From JBDIAG01 sp963835085 (lineage in GTDB: Bacteria; Actinomycetota; Actinomycetes; Actinomycetales; CAWJMD01), in NCBI GenBank assembly GCA_963835085.1, contig CAWIED010000001.1, forward strand, positions 3,348,001-3,412,000: a stretch of DNA of 64,000 bases, in the 5' to 3' direction. The notes under the pieces were generated by a model. It was not told where the DNA came from. It saw only the letters and a list, made by a program, of their open reading frames with translations, and searched no databases. Positions 53,151 to 62,726 of the stretch are shown here, piece by piece (within the stretch, counting starts at the first letter, position 1; each line of letters opens with the position of its first letter). The translations under genes and the position numbers were made by a program.

Positions 53151-53217
53151 CGTGTAGCCGAGAGTCGGATGCAACACCGGTGCGCGCCTGAGAGGCTGCC
53201 CTGGTTGGCTCGGGTGG

Positions 53218-53232
53218 AGATTGTGACAATCT
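53218..53232. promoter_or_regulatory. Palindromic site upstream of the RND transporter
   Basis: AGATTGTGACAATCT is a perfect palindrome with seven-base arms and one central base, 58 bp before the RND start and 67 bp after the preceding stop. TetR/MarR-like regulators use sites of this form; no regulator gene is adjacent. Confidence 0.6.
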
Positions 53233-53290
53233 GACCTCAACTCCGTGTCCGACATCGAACCATCGACGATCGCGACCCGCGAGGAGCCCC

Positions 53291-56200
53291 GTGAGTGGAC
53301 TGACACGCCTAGCCCTGGCCAACCGTGCCGTCGTAGTGCTGGCAACCCTTGTCGTCATCGGGGTGGGGTTGTTCATGACCACCGCCCTGCGGCAGGAGCT
53401 CATCCCGTCGCTGACGAACCCGAGCGCTTCGGTCGTGGCCACCTACCCCGGGGCAGCACCGCAGGCGGTGGAGTCGCAGGTCACCGAACCGTTGGAGACC
53501 GCACTCAAGGGAGTGACTGGCGTCACCAAGGTCACGTCGACCTCAGGCACCAATGTCACCCAACTGACGGCCACCTGGGACTTCGGGGCCGACAACTCCG
53601 AGATGGAGTCGAAGATCCGCACCGCCGTCGACGGCGCGCGCAGCAACCTGCCCACGGGCGTCGACCCGCAGGTGATCGTCGGCAGTTTCGCGGACGTGCC
53701 GGTGATCTTCCTGGCGGTCTCGTCGGATCTTCCGCCGGAGCAACTGGCGGCCAAGCTCAAGTCGATCGCCGTACCTAAGCTGAGCGGTCTCGACGGCGTA
53801 CGGTCGGCCGACCTATCGGGCGAGCAGGTCAAGCAGGTCGTCATCACCACCCGGCAGGCCGACCTCGACCGACTGGGCGTCGACCCGTCGCAACTGCAGC
53901 AGCTCGTACCGACGTACAAGGCGGCCATTCCCGCGGGCGACATCAGTGAGGCCGGTCAAGACCAGTCGGTGCAGATCGGCCATCCCCTGGCCACGCTCGC
54001 CGATGTGCAGAATCTGCAACTCCAGGGCAAGGACGGCCCCGTCCCGTTGAGCGCGGTAGCCGATGTGGTCGATGCGCCGGTGCCGGTCACCACGATCTCG
54101 CGGGTCAACGGCCATCCATCGCTCGACCTGTCGGTCACCAAGTCCGCCGACGCCAACACCGTGACCGTGGCCAAGGAGGTCCGCGACGCGCTGCCCGACC
54201 TCACCAAGCAGGTCGGCGGCAACACCAAGTTCGAGACGATCTTCGACCAGGCGCCATTCATCGAGCAGTCGATCCACGACCTGACGGTCGAGGGCGGGCT
54301 GGGTCTGGTGATGGCAGTGCTCGTGATCCTGGTGTTCCTGTGGTCGGTGCGGCCGACGTTGATCACCGCGATCTCGATTCCGCTGTCGCTGCTGATCACG
54401 TTGATCTCGCTCTACCTGATGGATTACACGCTGAACCTGTTGACGCTGAGCGCTTTGACGGTCGCCGTGGGACGCGTGGTCGACGACTCGATCGTCGTCA
54501 TCGAGAACATCGAGCGACATCTGCATGCCGGCGAGAAGTTCTCGCTGGGCACCATCGTCAATGCGGTGAAGCAGGTGGCCGGGGCGGTCACCGCGTCGAC
54601 GCTCACCACCGTTGCGGTCTTCGCGCCCATCACTCTGGTCTCGGGTGAGGCCGGGGAGCTGTTCCGGCCCTTCGGGCTCACGGTGACGGTGGCCCTGCTG
54701 GCCTCGCTCTTCGTGGCGCTGACCATTGTTCCGGCGTTGGCGTCGTGGTTCATGCGGCCGTCGCGGAAGCCGGTGTCGGAGGCGAAGCTGGCTCGTGAGC
54801 AGGCGTCGGCAGACAAGCTGGCCGCCGCCGAGGACGTCCGGCACCAGCGCGAGTACGACCGCGCGGCGGCACGACTGGCCAAGAAGGAGGCCAAGACAGT
54901 CGCTTGGTTGCAACGCCACGATGCCGACGAGGCCACCATCGCTGCGCAGGTGGCGCAACTGCGCGAGCGCAACCCGATGCCGGTGCGCAACACGCAGCAC
55001 TTCAGCCACGAGTCGGCCCAGACCCGCCTGCAGCGCGGCTACCTGCCCGTGCTGCGCACAGCGCTGCGGCACCCGTTGATCACGATCGCCCTGGCCGTTG
55101 TGCTGTTCCTGGGCACCATGGGCATGACCAGCCTGCTCAAGACCGATTTCATCGGCGACGCCGGCCAGACCAGCCTTTCGGTCAGCCAGACATTGCCCTC
55201 GGGCGCGTCGCTGGAGGCCACCGACGCGGCCAACAAGAAGGTCGAGGCGGTTCTGGCCAAGGAACCCTCGGTTGAGACCTACCAGACGACCGTCGGCGGC
55301 GGCGGGCTGCAGTCGCAGTTCACCGGGGGCGTGGGCAGCTCGAACAAGGCCACCACGAGCGTGACACTGAAGACCGACAGCAAGGGCGCCGACGTGGCCA
55401 CCAGGCTGCGCTCGGAGTTCGGCAAGCTCAAGGACGCAGGCACCGTCGAGGTGGTGACGTCTGACGGCTCCACCGGAACCCAGAGCATCGACATCGCGCT
55501 CAAGGGCACCGATGAGGCGGCACTGGCGCAGGCCGGTCAGCAGGTCGAGAAGATGATGAACGAGCTGCCCGGGTTCAGGTCGGTTACGTCGGATCTCGCC
55601 GACCAGAGCACGGTGCTGCAGGTCAACGTCAATGAGGCGGCGGCGGCCAAGTACGGCATGTCGCAGGCCACCGTCGGAGCAGCGGCCAACGAGGCGCTGA
55701 AGGGCGCGACGATCGGGACGATGACGATCGACGGAGTCGACCGCGACATCGTGCTGCGCTCGCGGGCACCACTCACCACCAAGGCCCAGCTCGAGGCGTT
55801 GCCGTTGCCGGTGACCCAGAAGCAGACCGGTGACGCCCAGAAGGCGGCCGCCGATCAGCTGACCGCCGACAGTAAGACACAGCAAGACCAGCAGTTGGCC
55901 GACCAGCGCAGCGAACTGACCAAGAGCGAGACCCAGCTGCGTCAGCAACGCACCCAGGCGAGCCAGCAGCTGGCGGCGCTCAACGCACAGTTGGCGCAGT
56001 TGAAGGCCGCGCCGCTGCCGCCGCCGCAACCGCTGCCCACCGTCTCCAATCCGGGCGCCCAGGTGGCCACCCAGATCGCGGAGCTGCAGAGCGCCATCGG
56101 CCAACTGCAGAAGTCGGTGTCGGCGCTGAACGACCAGCTCGCGAGCGTGCAGCAGAGCCGAGACAAGCTCAACGATCAAGCGGCGCAGTCGGCCGCCACC

Positions 56201-57070
56201 CAGGCGAAGTCGGATGCAGCCAAGAACGTCACGGGCAGCCCCATCGCGCTCTCGAGCGTCGCGACGGTGGTGGCGCAGCCGGCTCCGGCGACCATCACCC
56301 GCGAGGACGGTGCCCGTACCGTCACAGTCAGCGGAGTGCCCGGCGGAGACCTGCGGACGGCCACCGCTGCCGTGCAGAAGGGGCTGGATGATCTCAAGCT
56401 GCCGGCCGGCGTCACCGCAACGTTGGGCGGGGTGAGCCAGCAGCAGGGTGATGCGTTCACGCAGCTGTTCTTGGCCATGGCCATCGCGATCGCCATCGTG
56501 TACATGGTGATGGTGGCGACCTTCCGGTCACTGGTGCAGCCGTTGATCCTGCTGGTGTCGGTGCCGTTCGCGGCCACCGGTGCGATCCTGCTGCTGCTCA
56601 CCACCTCGACGCCGCTGGGCCTGCCGTCCATGATCGGGTTGTTGATGCTCATCGGCATCGTGGTGACCAACGCGATCGTGCTCATCGACCTGGTGAACAC
56701 CTTCCGGCGGGACGGCGCGAGTATCGACGACGCGGTGATCCACGGGGCGCGGCTGAGGTTGCGCCCGATCATCATGACCGCGCTCGCCACCGTGATGGCG
56801 CTGATCCCGATGGGGCTGGGACTCACCGGCGGCGGGGTGTTCATCTCCAAGCCGCTGGCCATCGTGGTGATCGGCGGACTGATCTCCTCCACGCTGCTCA
56901 CGCTGGTGCTGGTTCCGGTGCTGTACCACCTGGTGGAGCGGGGCAAGGAGCGCTTCGCCGGATGGCGCCGCCGGCGGCGGGAGGACCCAGTCGTCGACCC
57001 CGACGAGGAGCTCGACGACCTCGACAACGTGTTGGGGCCCCAGACGGCGACCGTCGACGGATTTGAGTGA
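53291..57070 (+). CDS. RND-superfamily transporter, HAE1/AcrB-like, with coiled-coil insert
   Basis: A 1259-residue, twelve-helix exporter driven by protons. It starts LTRLALANRAVVVLATLVVIGVGLFM and carries the TM4 proton relay VVDDSIVVIENIERH near residue 400. Two unusual cytoplasmic or periplasmic insertions are present: a charged helix at about 500-570 (KLAREQASADKLAAAEDVRHQREYDRAAARLAKKEAKT) and a long Gln-rich coiled coil at about 840-980. The coiled coil sits where the second porter domain would be and may replace a membrane-fusion protein. No MFP or outer-membrane channel gene is adjacent, as expected in a monoderm. GTG start with GAGGAG upstream. Substrate unknown. Confidence 0.88.
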   Translation: MSGLTRLALANRAVVVLATLVVIGVGLFMTTALRQELIPSLTNPSASVVATYPGAAPQAVESQVTEPLETALKGVTGVTKVTSTSGTNVTQLTATWDFGADNSEMESKIRTAVDGARSNLPTGVDPQVIVGSFADVPVIFLAVSSDLPPEQLAAKLKSIAVPKLSGLDGVRSADLSGEQVKQVVITTRQADLDRLGVDPSQLQQLVPTYKAAIPAGDISEAGQDQSVQIGHPLATLADVQNLQLQGKDGPVPLSAVADVVDAPVPVTTISRVNGHPSLDLSVTKSADANTVTVAKEVRDALPDLTKQVGGNTKFETIFDQAPFIEQSIHDLTVEGGLGLVMAVLVILVFLWSVRPTLITAISIPLSLLITLISLYLMDYTLNLLTLSALTVAVGRVVDDSIVVIENIERHLHAGEKFSLGTIVNAVKQVAGAVTASTLTTVAVFAPITLVSGEAGELFRPFGLTVTVALLASLFVALTIVPALASWFMRPSRKPVSEAKLAREQASADKLAAAEDVRHQREYDRAAARLAKKEAKTVAWLQRHDADEATIAAQVAQLRERNPMPVRNTQHFSHESAQTRLQRGYLPVLRTALRHPLITIALAVVLFLGTMGMTSLLKTDFIGDAGQTSLSVSQTLPSGASLEATDAANKKVEAVLAKEPSVETYQTTVGGGGLQSQFTGGVGSSNKATTSVTLKTDSKGADVATRLRSEFGKLKDAGTVEVVTSDGSTGTQSIDIALKGTDEAALAQAGQQVEKMMNELPGFRSVTSDLADQSTVLQVNVNEAAAAKYGMSQATVGAAANEALKGATIGTMTIDGVDRDIVLRSRAPLTTKAQLEALPLPVTQKQTGDAQKAAADQLTADSKTQQDQQLADQRSELTKSETQLRQQRTQASQQLAALNAQLAQLKAAPLPPPQPLPTVSNPGAQVATQIAELQSAIGQLQKSVSALNDQLASVQQSRDKLNDQAAQSAATQAKSDAAKNVTGSPIALSSVATVVAQPAPATITREDGARTVTVSGVPGGDLRTATAAVQKGLDDLKLPAGVTATLGGVSQQQGDAFTQLFLAMAIAIAIVYMVMVATFRSLVQPLILLVSVPFAATGAILLLLTTSTPLGLPSMIGLLMLIGIVVTNAIVLIDLVNTFRRDGASIDDAVIHGARLRLRPIIMTALATVMALIPMGLGLTGGGVFISKPLAIVVIGGLISSTLLTLVLVPVLYHLVERGKERFAGWRRRRREDPVVDPDEELDDLDNVLGPQTATVDGFE

Positions 57071-57140
57071 GCCCTCGGTGTGAGCGACCGGCAGGCCTTG
57101 CGGTCGGCTCAGTGGCGAGGGTGCGGAGCTCCGGCTAGCC

Positions 57141-57324
57141 CAGCGGCCCAGCGGCCCAGCGGCCCAGCGGCCCAGCGGCCCAGCGGCCCAGCGGCCCAGC
57201 GGCCCAGCGGCCCAGCGGCCCAGCGGCCCAGCGGCCCAGCGGCCCAGCGGCCCAGCGGCCCAGCGGCCCAGCGGCCCAGCGGCCCAGCGGCCCAGCGGCC
57301 CAGCGGCCCAGCGGCCCAGCGGCC
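57141..57324. repeat. 8-bp tandem array, 23 copies
   Basis: CAGCGGCC repeated 23 times without a single mismatch. Perfect identity and short unit mark it as a hypervariable (phase-variation-type) locus. It is 71 bp after the RND stop; the reading frames it creates are artefacts of the repeat. Confidence 0.95.
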
Positions 57325-57393
57325 CAGGATTGCACGCCTCTGGCCCGCCCGCGCAACCCAGGTTTCGGGCAACGAGGGCCAGGGTTTTGGACG

Positions 57394-57430
57394 CTATGAC
57401 GATGCCCCGTCAGGTGGGGCATCGTCATAG
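57394..57430. repeat. Family A palindrome, copy 4
   Basis: CTATGACGATGCCCCG and TGGGGCATCGTCATAG around the loop. The outer arms are the longest of the family: GGGTTTTGGACG left, CGCTCCAAACCC right. Confidence 0.92.
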
Positions 57431-57620
57431 CGCTCCAAACCCACCGCCTGACCAGCCCCCGATATGGACATTTCATGCGAAGCAATGCGCTCCAGATCCC
57501 AGGTTGAGTTTCCTCGCCTGCGGCTGAGCCCGCAGTCTGTCGTGTGTGGATGCTCGGCGCCGCCTCCTCCGCGTTTCGCACCTCACCTCACTCACCCCGC
57601 CGAACCCGCCCTGTTCTATC

Positions 57621-57782
57621 CGCCTGCCGGTCCCGTCGCCTGCCGGTCTCGTCGCCTGCCGATCCCGTCGCCTGCCAGTCCTGCCTCCTACCGATCCTGC
57701 GACGCCTGCCCGGTCGGCGCCTCGCCTATCGGTCTTGCCTCACCTGCCCGATCGCGCCTCGCCTACCGGGCCTGCCACACCT
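57621..57782. repeat. Degenerate ~15-bp repeat
   Basis: About nine loose copies of CGCCTGCCGGTC(C)CGT in the gap before the LLM gene. The copies are diverged. With the 8-bp array and palindrome 4, it fills the 772-bp gap 57071-57842; no gene is seen there. Confidence 0.7.
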
Positions 57783-57842
57783 AGGCCGAACCCAACCTGA
57801 CCGCTCGGGCCGGCTCGGTCTCACCACATAGGCTCACTCGCC

Positions 57843-58661
57843 ATGACCACCTCCCAGACCGCAGCGCGATCACTGCGGGTCGCCGTGCAACTGCACCCGC
57901 AGAGCTGCACGTACGCGCAACTGCGCGACGCCTGCCGCCGCGTCGAAGACCTGGGCGTCGATGTGGTCTTCACCTGGGACCACTTCTTTCCCCTGCACGG
58001 CGATGCCAACGGCCCACATTTCGAGTGCTGGAGCACGCTGGCAGCATGGGCCGAGCAGACGTCCACGATCGAACTCGGCGCCCTCGTCACCTGCAACTCC
58101 TATCGCAACCCGCATCTGCTCGCCGAGTGCGCTGGAACCGTCGACGCGATCAGCGAAGGCCGACTCATTCTCGGTCTCGGAGCCGGCTGGGCGCAGCGCG
58201 ACTACGTGGAGAACGGCTACGAGTTCGGTTCTGTCGCAAGCAGACTGGCCGACCTCGAAGCTGCGCTTCCGGTTCTCGGCAAGCACCTGACCACGCGGTA
58301 CCCGGGCCGGCGTCCACCCTTGCTGCTCGGGGGCGCGGGCGAGCGCACCACGCTGCGGTTGGTGGCCGAGCATGCGGATCTGTGGCACAGCTTCACCCAG
58401 GGCGACGTGTTGCAGCACAAGATCGAGGTGCTCCGGGGGCACTGCGCCGTCCTTGGGCGCGATCCGGGTGAGATCGAGATCTGCGTCGGTGTGGGTGGCC
58501 TGGGCCGTTACGGGGGTCTGCCCGGCAGCCCAGAGGTTGAGGGTGAGCCGTTGCTGGCGCTGGGTGTCAGCATGGTGACGATGAATGCCGTGGGTCCCGA
58601 GTTCGATCTATCGCACGTGCCTGCCTGGCTGGCCTGGCGTGATGAGGTGAATGCCCGATGA
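57843..58661 (+). CDS. LLM-class F420-dependent oxidoreductase-like protein
   Basis: A 272-residue luciferase-like TIM barrel. VAVQLHPQSCTYAQLRDACRRVEDLGVDVVFTWDHFFPLHG, LGALVTCNSYRNPHLLAECAGTVDAIS and LILGLGAGWAQRDY are the family features; actinobacterial members commonly use F420. The C-terminal part is shorter than in many homologues. Its stop overlaps the aminotransferase start (ATGA), so the two are coupled. Substrate unknown. Confidence 0.87.
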   Translation: MTTSQTAARSLRVAVQLHPQSCTYAQLRDACRRVEDLGVDVVFTWDHFFPLHGDANGPHFECWSTLAAWAEQTSTIELGALVTCNSYRNPHLLAECAGTVDAISEGRLILGLGAGWAQRDYVENGYEFGSVASRLADLEAALPVLGKHLTTRYPGRRPPLLLGGAGERTTLRLVAEHADLWHSFTQGDVLQHKIEVLRGHCAVLGRDPGEIEICVGVGGLGRYGGLPGSPEVEGEPLLALGVSMVTMNAVGPEFDLSHVPAWLAWRDEVNAR

Positions 58662-59995
58662 GTGCCCGGCACAGCATCGATGACACACCGGCTTGCCACG
58701 AGCCGCAGAGCGGCTCCCAAGACAGCCAGACGGACGACTCTTCAGGCGAACCGGCGAACGACGCGGCAACCGCCTCGAACTATCTGGCAGCCGCCCCGAC
58801 AGCCGGGAGCCAACCAGAAACCCGGATGAAACCCTTGAGTCGGCCGGTGCGGGCTCCGTCGTCGCGCAGCGAGGTGGCGCCGTTCCAGGTGATGGAGGTT
58901 ATGAAGGCAGTGGCTCGCCGACAGCGCGAGGGCAAAGATGCGTTGCTGCTCTGCGTGGGCCAACCGTCAACTCCCGCACCCCAACTCGCACTCCGGGCCG
59001 CCGCCGAAGCCTTGTCGTCGCAGGTGCTCGGGTACACCGAGACCGTGGGCGTGTTGCCGCTTCGACGCGCCATCGCCGACCACTATTCGCGGCAGTACGA
59101 CCTCGCCGTCGACCCGGCCCAGGTCGTCGTCACCACCGGCTCGTCGGGAGGCTTCAGCACGCTGTTGCTAGCGGCCCTCGACCCCGGGGCAACTGTGGCG
59201 ATGACTCGCCCGGGCTACCCGGCCTACCGAAACACCGTCCAGGCGTTGGGACTTCGCGTACTCGATCTCGAGTGCGGCGAGCAGACGAGGTTCCAGCCCA
59301 CAGCTGCCATGCTTGAAGCGCTGCCGCAGCGCCCCGACGCCGTCGTCATTGCCAGCCCGGCCAACCCGACCGGCACAATCATCGACCCCGACGAGCTGGC
59401 CCGCATTGCCGAGTGGTGTTCCACGAGTGGATGCTTGCTCGTGAGTGACGAGATCTACCACGGCATCTCCTTCGGCCGGCCCTGTGCAAGCGCCTGGCAG
59501 ACAAACCGTGATTCCGTGGTGCTGGGTTCGGTCAGCAAGTACTTCTCGATGACTGGCTATCGACTCGGTTGGCTCCTGATGCCCGAGGCCCTGCGCGAAC
59601 CGGTGGAACTGCTGCAGGGCAATCTGGCGATCTGCGCACCGGCGCTGTCTCAGGTGGCGGCCACCGCCGCTGTGACCGCGCAGGCCCGCACCGAGCTCGA
59701 TCAACATGTCGCCCGCTACGCCCGCAATCGCGATCTGCTGCTTGCTCGCCTGCCCGAACTGGGTATCACGTCGTTCGCCCCACCTGACGGTGCCTTCTAC
59801 GCTTACTGCGACATCTCTCACCTCACTGACGACTCTTTGGCATGGTGCGCGCAAGCCCTCGATCGCACGGGGGTCGCACTGGCTCCCGGTGTCGACTTCG
59901 ACCAGGTGGACGGTCACCGGACGATGCGACTCAGCTTTTGCGGCAATACCGACGTCCTCAACGAGGCGATCGATCGGCTGCGCCAGATCGTGTAG
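58658..59995 (+). CDS. Class I/II aminotransferase (PLP)
   Basis: A 445-residue fold-type I aminotransferase. Conserved points are YTETVGVLPLRRAIADHY, TTGSSGGFSTLLLAALD, ASPANPTGTIIDPDELARIAEW, VSDEIYHGISF and the PLP-binding Lys in LGSVSKYFSMTGYRLGW; RLSFCGNTD holds the carboxylate-binding Arg. The first 56 residues (before MKPLSRP, 58826) are low-complexity and not expected in the family. The ATGA overlap nevertheless favours the 58658 start; the shorter form has ~389 residues. Donor and acceptor not assignable. Confidence 0.88.
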   Translation: MSARHSIDDTPACHEPQSGSQDSQTDDSSGEPANDAATASNYLAAAPTAGSQPETRMKPLSRPVRAPSSRSEVAPFQVMEVMKAVARRQREGKDALLLCVGQPSTPAPQLALRAAAEALSSQVLGYTETVGVLPLRRAIADHYSRQYDLAVDPAQVVVTTGSSGGFSTLLLAALDPGATVAMTRPGYPAYRNTVQALGLRVLDLECGEQTRFQPTAAMLEALPQRPDAVVIASPANPTGTIIDPDELARIAEWCSTSGCLLVSDEIYHGISFGRPCASAWQTNRDSVVLGSVSKYFSMTGYRLGWLLMPEALREPVELLQGNLAICAPALSQVAATAAVTAQARTELDQHVARYARNRDLLLARLPELGITSFAPPDGAFYAYCDISHLTDDSLAWCAQALDRTGVALAPGVDFDQVDGHRTMRLSFCGNTDVLNEAIDRLRQIV

Positions 59996-60012
59996 CCGAA
60001 TCCTGTAAGTAA

Positions 60013-60229
60013 GTGGGCACTGCCAGCGGACGCAGTTGCTCGCGTCGACCTCCTCGAGGGTCGCCACCGCGGCGTATCAGGCGGTCGGTGGCGTAGGCCG
60101 TGGTCGGTGGCGTAGGCCGTGGTCGGTGGCGTAGGCCGTGGTCGGTGGCGTAGGCCGTGGTCGGTGGCGTAGGCCGTGGTCGGTGGCGTACGCCGCGATC
60201 GGTCGGTGGGCACTGCCAATGGACACAGC
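60013..60229. repeat. 19-bp tandem array between 23-bp direct repeats
   Basis: Six copies of GTCGGTGGCGTAGGCCGTG start at 60084, 60103, 60122, 60141, 60160 and 60179, the last slightly altered. They lie between GTGGGCACTGCCAGCGGACG (60013) and GTGGGCACTGCCAATGGACA (60207), with CAG after both. The array fills the middle of the 424-bp gap between converging genes. The period of 19 argues against coding. Confidence 0.88.
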
Positions 60230-60419
60230 TGGCCGCGCAGAAGCGCTGCACACCTGGTCTTCCAGCTGACTTTCCAGGCGGCGCCGGGCACCACGGCTGC
60301 TAACCGTCGAGGCAGGTAAGCCGCCCGACAGCCACCAGAATCTCGCGGCCATTCCCACTCCGACTAGCACCCGCTTGCTGAACCTCATGCGATCGCCCCG
60401 CAGGAACCATCATCGGGCG

Positions 60420-61016
60420 CTATTCATCCAACCCCCAATCCGCAGGAACCCAGTCGTCGGGGACGAAGTCGTGGCTAAGGATGTCGGGCGGAAAGCACTG
60501 CCCGGTACGGCTTCTACACGGCTTGGGCCTGGCGAGCAGTTGCCTGGCCACGGCCACCTCGGCCCGAGTGGGGTGGTGATCAGGTACGCCGCAGGCTTCG
60601 CGCCGAACGTACCGGCGCCAGCGGTGGTCAAAGGTGACCTCGGGTTCGGGGCGATCTCGACGCCACTCGCACAGCGGGGCATCGGAGTAGGAGGCAGCCC
60701 TCGGATCGAGATGAGCAGGAAAGCGCCTGCCTGCCCGGTCGCGCACGACGTCGGGGTTCTCCGGAAGCACTTCGTTGCCGGTGACCACGTCTACCACGAC
60801 GATGCGCAGACGAGCAGCCGCCAGCACAGCAAGCACCACCTCCAGCGAGACACCCCCGCCGGAGACACTCTCTGCCCTGTTCACAGTGCTCGAGCCGACG
60901 CCAATGCGTTCGGCAAGCTCTCGCTGCGACAGATCAAGCTTTCGTCGTGCTGCCCTGAGCACGCCCGCCCGATCGAAGACCTCCTCGGATCTCGACCCAT
61001 CCCTATCGCCGCGCAT
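60420..61016 (-). CDS. XRE-family HTH protein with uncharacterised C-terminus
   Basis: A 198-residue protein. Residues 15-70 are a Cro/C1-type HTH (VFDRAGVLRAARRKLDLSQRELAERIGVGSSTVNRAESVSGG, then SLEVVLAVLAAARLRIVVVD), resembling antitoxin-like XRE domains. The C-terminal ~100 residues (LCEWRRDRPEPEVTFDHRWRRYVRREAC...HDFVPDDWVPADWGLDE) are Trp- and acid-rich and unknown to me. Start at MRGDRDG, with GGGGAGG six bases upstream. No toxin partner is seen. Confidence 0.75.
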   Translation of the reverse strand: MRGDRDGSRSEEVFDRAGVLRAARRKLDLSQRELAERIGVGSSTVNRAESVSGGGVSLEVVLAVLAAARLRIVVVDVVTGNEVLPENPDVVRDRAGRRFPAHLDPRAASYSDAPLCEWRRDRPEPEVTFDHRWRRYVRREACGVPDHHPTRAEVAVARQLLARPKPCRSRTGQCFPPDILSHDFVPDDWVPADWGLDE

Positions 61017-61316
61017 CACGCCTCCCCAGTTGACTGCCTGAATGACTCTGAGCCAAGACTCGCATCGACCACCGACATTCCTGTTGGTCACTGATCCCCG
61101 CTTGGGTCACTGCATCCTGAACCGCGGACAGCCCCGATGGGCGCCAGAGTGCTCCACTACCACCCCCGGGTGGTCGGCCAGGGTCTCTACCCACCTCTCT
61201 CCTGACCCGTCGACTGTCGCGTTAGGGTCGCGAGGTCTGCCGCAGTGCAATCATCCAAAATCGGCTGGTTCTCCGAAGATTCCCGAAACTGGCAGTAGAT
61301 GCGCGGCTGCGGTGGG

Positions 61317-61353
61317 CTATGTCAATGGCCCGCCCGGCGGGGCATCGACATAG
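61317..61353. repeat. Family A palindrome, copy 5 (diverged)
   Basis: CTATGTCAATGGCCCG and CGGGGCATCGACATAG. The core length is again exactly 37 bp, but the left arm carries changes that break pairing. It lies upstream of the XRE gene and downstream of the diguanylate cyclase, both minus strand. Confidence 0.85.
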
Positions 61354-61436
61354 CGCGCGAAAGCCGACCCCACCGCACCTACTCAGGGCGGGCATTTCAA
61401 CGCCCGCGCAGACCGGCTATTTCAACCAGCCGCTGC

Positions 61437-62510
61437 TTATGGAAGATCAAAATCCGTCAACGGCTGAAATCCGTCCAGATCAGGCGATACGCGGTTCTTG
61501 CCCTGCTTCTTGGCCCGGTACAACTCCGAGTCAGCCCGGCTCAACAACCTCGAGATCGACTCGTTGCGACCCTGAATCGCCACGCCCATGCTCGTCGTAG
61601 TGCGCACTCCTGCGAGTCCTTCCACCTTGATCCGGGCCCGGTCCGCCCACGCGATCGCATCGGCAAGATCGGTATCTGGCAACAGGACGAGAAACTCCTC
61701 GCCGCCCCAACGACCCACCACCTGTTCGGGGCCGTTGACGGCGGCCAGCGTTCGAGCGATGGTGACGAGCACCTCGTCGCCGTGCGGATGGCCGAAGGTG
61801 TCGTTGACCCATTTGAAGTCGTCAAGGTCGACCAGCACCACGGCCGGCGACCGGGCGGTGGCCAGCCGGTCATACATCGACCGCCGATTAGGCAGCCGAG
61901 TCAGTGGATCGGTGTTGGCCAGGGCGCGCATGGTGCGGGCTTCCGTCTCGGCGGAGGCGGCCAGCCGCTGATACATCGTGAGCAACGTCAGCAGCAGGAC
62001 GGTGATCACGGTGACGAGGTCGGTGGAGAACTCGGTGACGTGCACCGGTCCCCATGCGTGCCTCAGCAGGTTGGTCCAGGTCAGCGCCAGATGGCCCCCC
62101 ACCAGCAGCGTCAACCACAGCCGGGTATGCCTATCGGCCGCGATGCTCACCAACACGCAGGCCATGAGAAACACCGGCGCACTGCTGACGACCACACCCT
62201 GGGTGGGAAGACGTCCCATTGCCAGATTGCTGACGTCCCAGGCCGCCACGAAGGCCACGATGCCCCAGAGCATCACGAGCTCGCAGGCATGCATCCAGCG
62301 CGATCGTCCGACGGCCAGAAAGAGCACCAAACAGAGCAGCAGAGCCGGCAGGTCGATGGTCAGGTGCAGATATCGGAACGGGTCGTTGCTGTGCAGCAGG
62401 ATGATGGCCGGCATGGCGCTGGCGACAGCGGCCAACGACAAGGACAACCGGTAGACCCGTTGCTTGGCAACCAGGATCCGGTCGTCGTACTGAGCGCCTG
62501 ACTGGCTCAC
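61437..62510 (-). CDS. Membrane diguanylate cyclase (GGDEF)
   Basis: A 357-residue protein. About six helices span residues 20-185, then a GGDEF domain: NTDPLTRLPNRRSMYDRL, VVLVDLDDFKWVNDTFGHPHGDEVL and GRWGGEEFLVLLPDTDLADAI with an intact GGEEF active site. No RxxD I-site lies five residues before it. It makes cyclic di-GMP; the large GGDEF-EAL protein at 43-45 kb can make or degrade it. GTG start with GGGGAGG upstream. Confidence 0.9.
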   Translation of the reverse strand: MSQSGAQYDDRILVAKQRVYRLSLSLAAVASAMPAIILLHSNDPFRYLHLTIDLPALLLCLVLFLAVGRSRWMHACELVMLWGIVAFVAAWDVSNLAMGRLPTQGVVVSSAPVFLMACVLVSIAADRHTRLWLTLLVGGHLALTWTNLLRHAWGPVHVTEFSTDLVTVITVLLLTLLTMYQRLAASAETEARTMRALANTDPLTRLPNRRSMYDRLATARSPAVVLVDLDDFKWVNDTFGHPHGDEVLVTIARTLAAVNGPEQVVGRWGGEEFLVLLPDTDLADAIAWADRARIKVEGLAGVRTTTSMGVAIQGRNESISRLLSRADSELYRAKKQGKNRVSPDLDGFQPLTDFDLP

Positions 62511-62726
62511 GCGACCTCCCCTGCGCTGAACTCGCGGCCCTCCCCGGAAATCAGACAGAATCGACGACCGAGAAGCGTCGAGCCAGCACGCCCAGGTGAA
62601 CGCAATGGGCCTCGTGACAGCACACCTGAGTAAGACGTGATGCCCGAATGTTAGTCCGCAGTAGGCCTTCGCGCCTCGCTCAGAAGATTGAAGACGCGAA
62701 GGTCGTCAGCACTGACGCAACGGTCG

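Noticed and set aside
53813..56179. 788-residue open frame antisense to the RND gene
   Set aside because: It is a codon-bias shadow of the real RND frame: Arg/Gln/Leu-rich, without domains.
57080..57581. Proline/alanine or glycine/tryptophan repeat proteins at 57.1-57.6 kb on both strands
   Set aside because: They arise solely from the 8-bp CAGCGGCC array, which is open in several frames.
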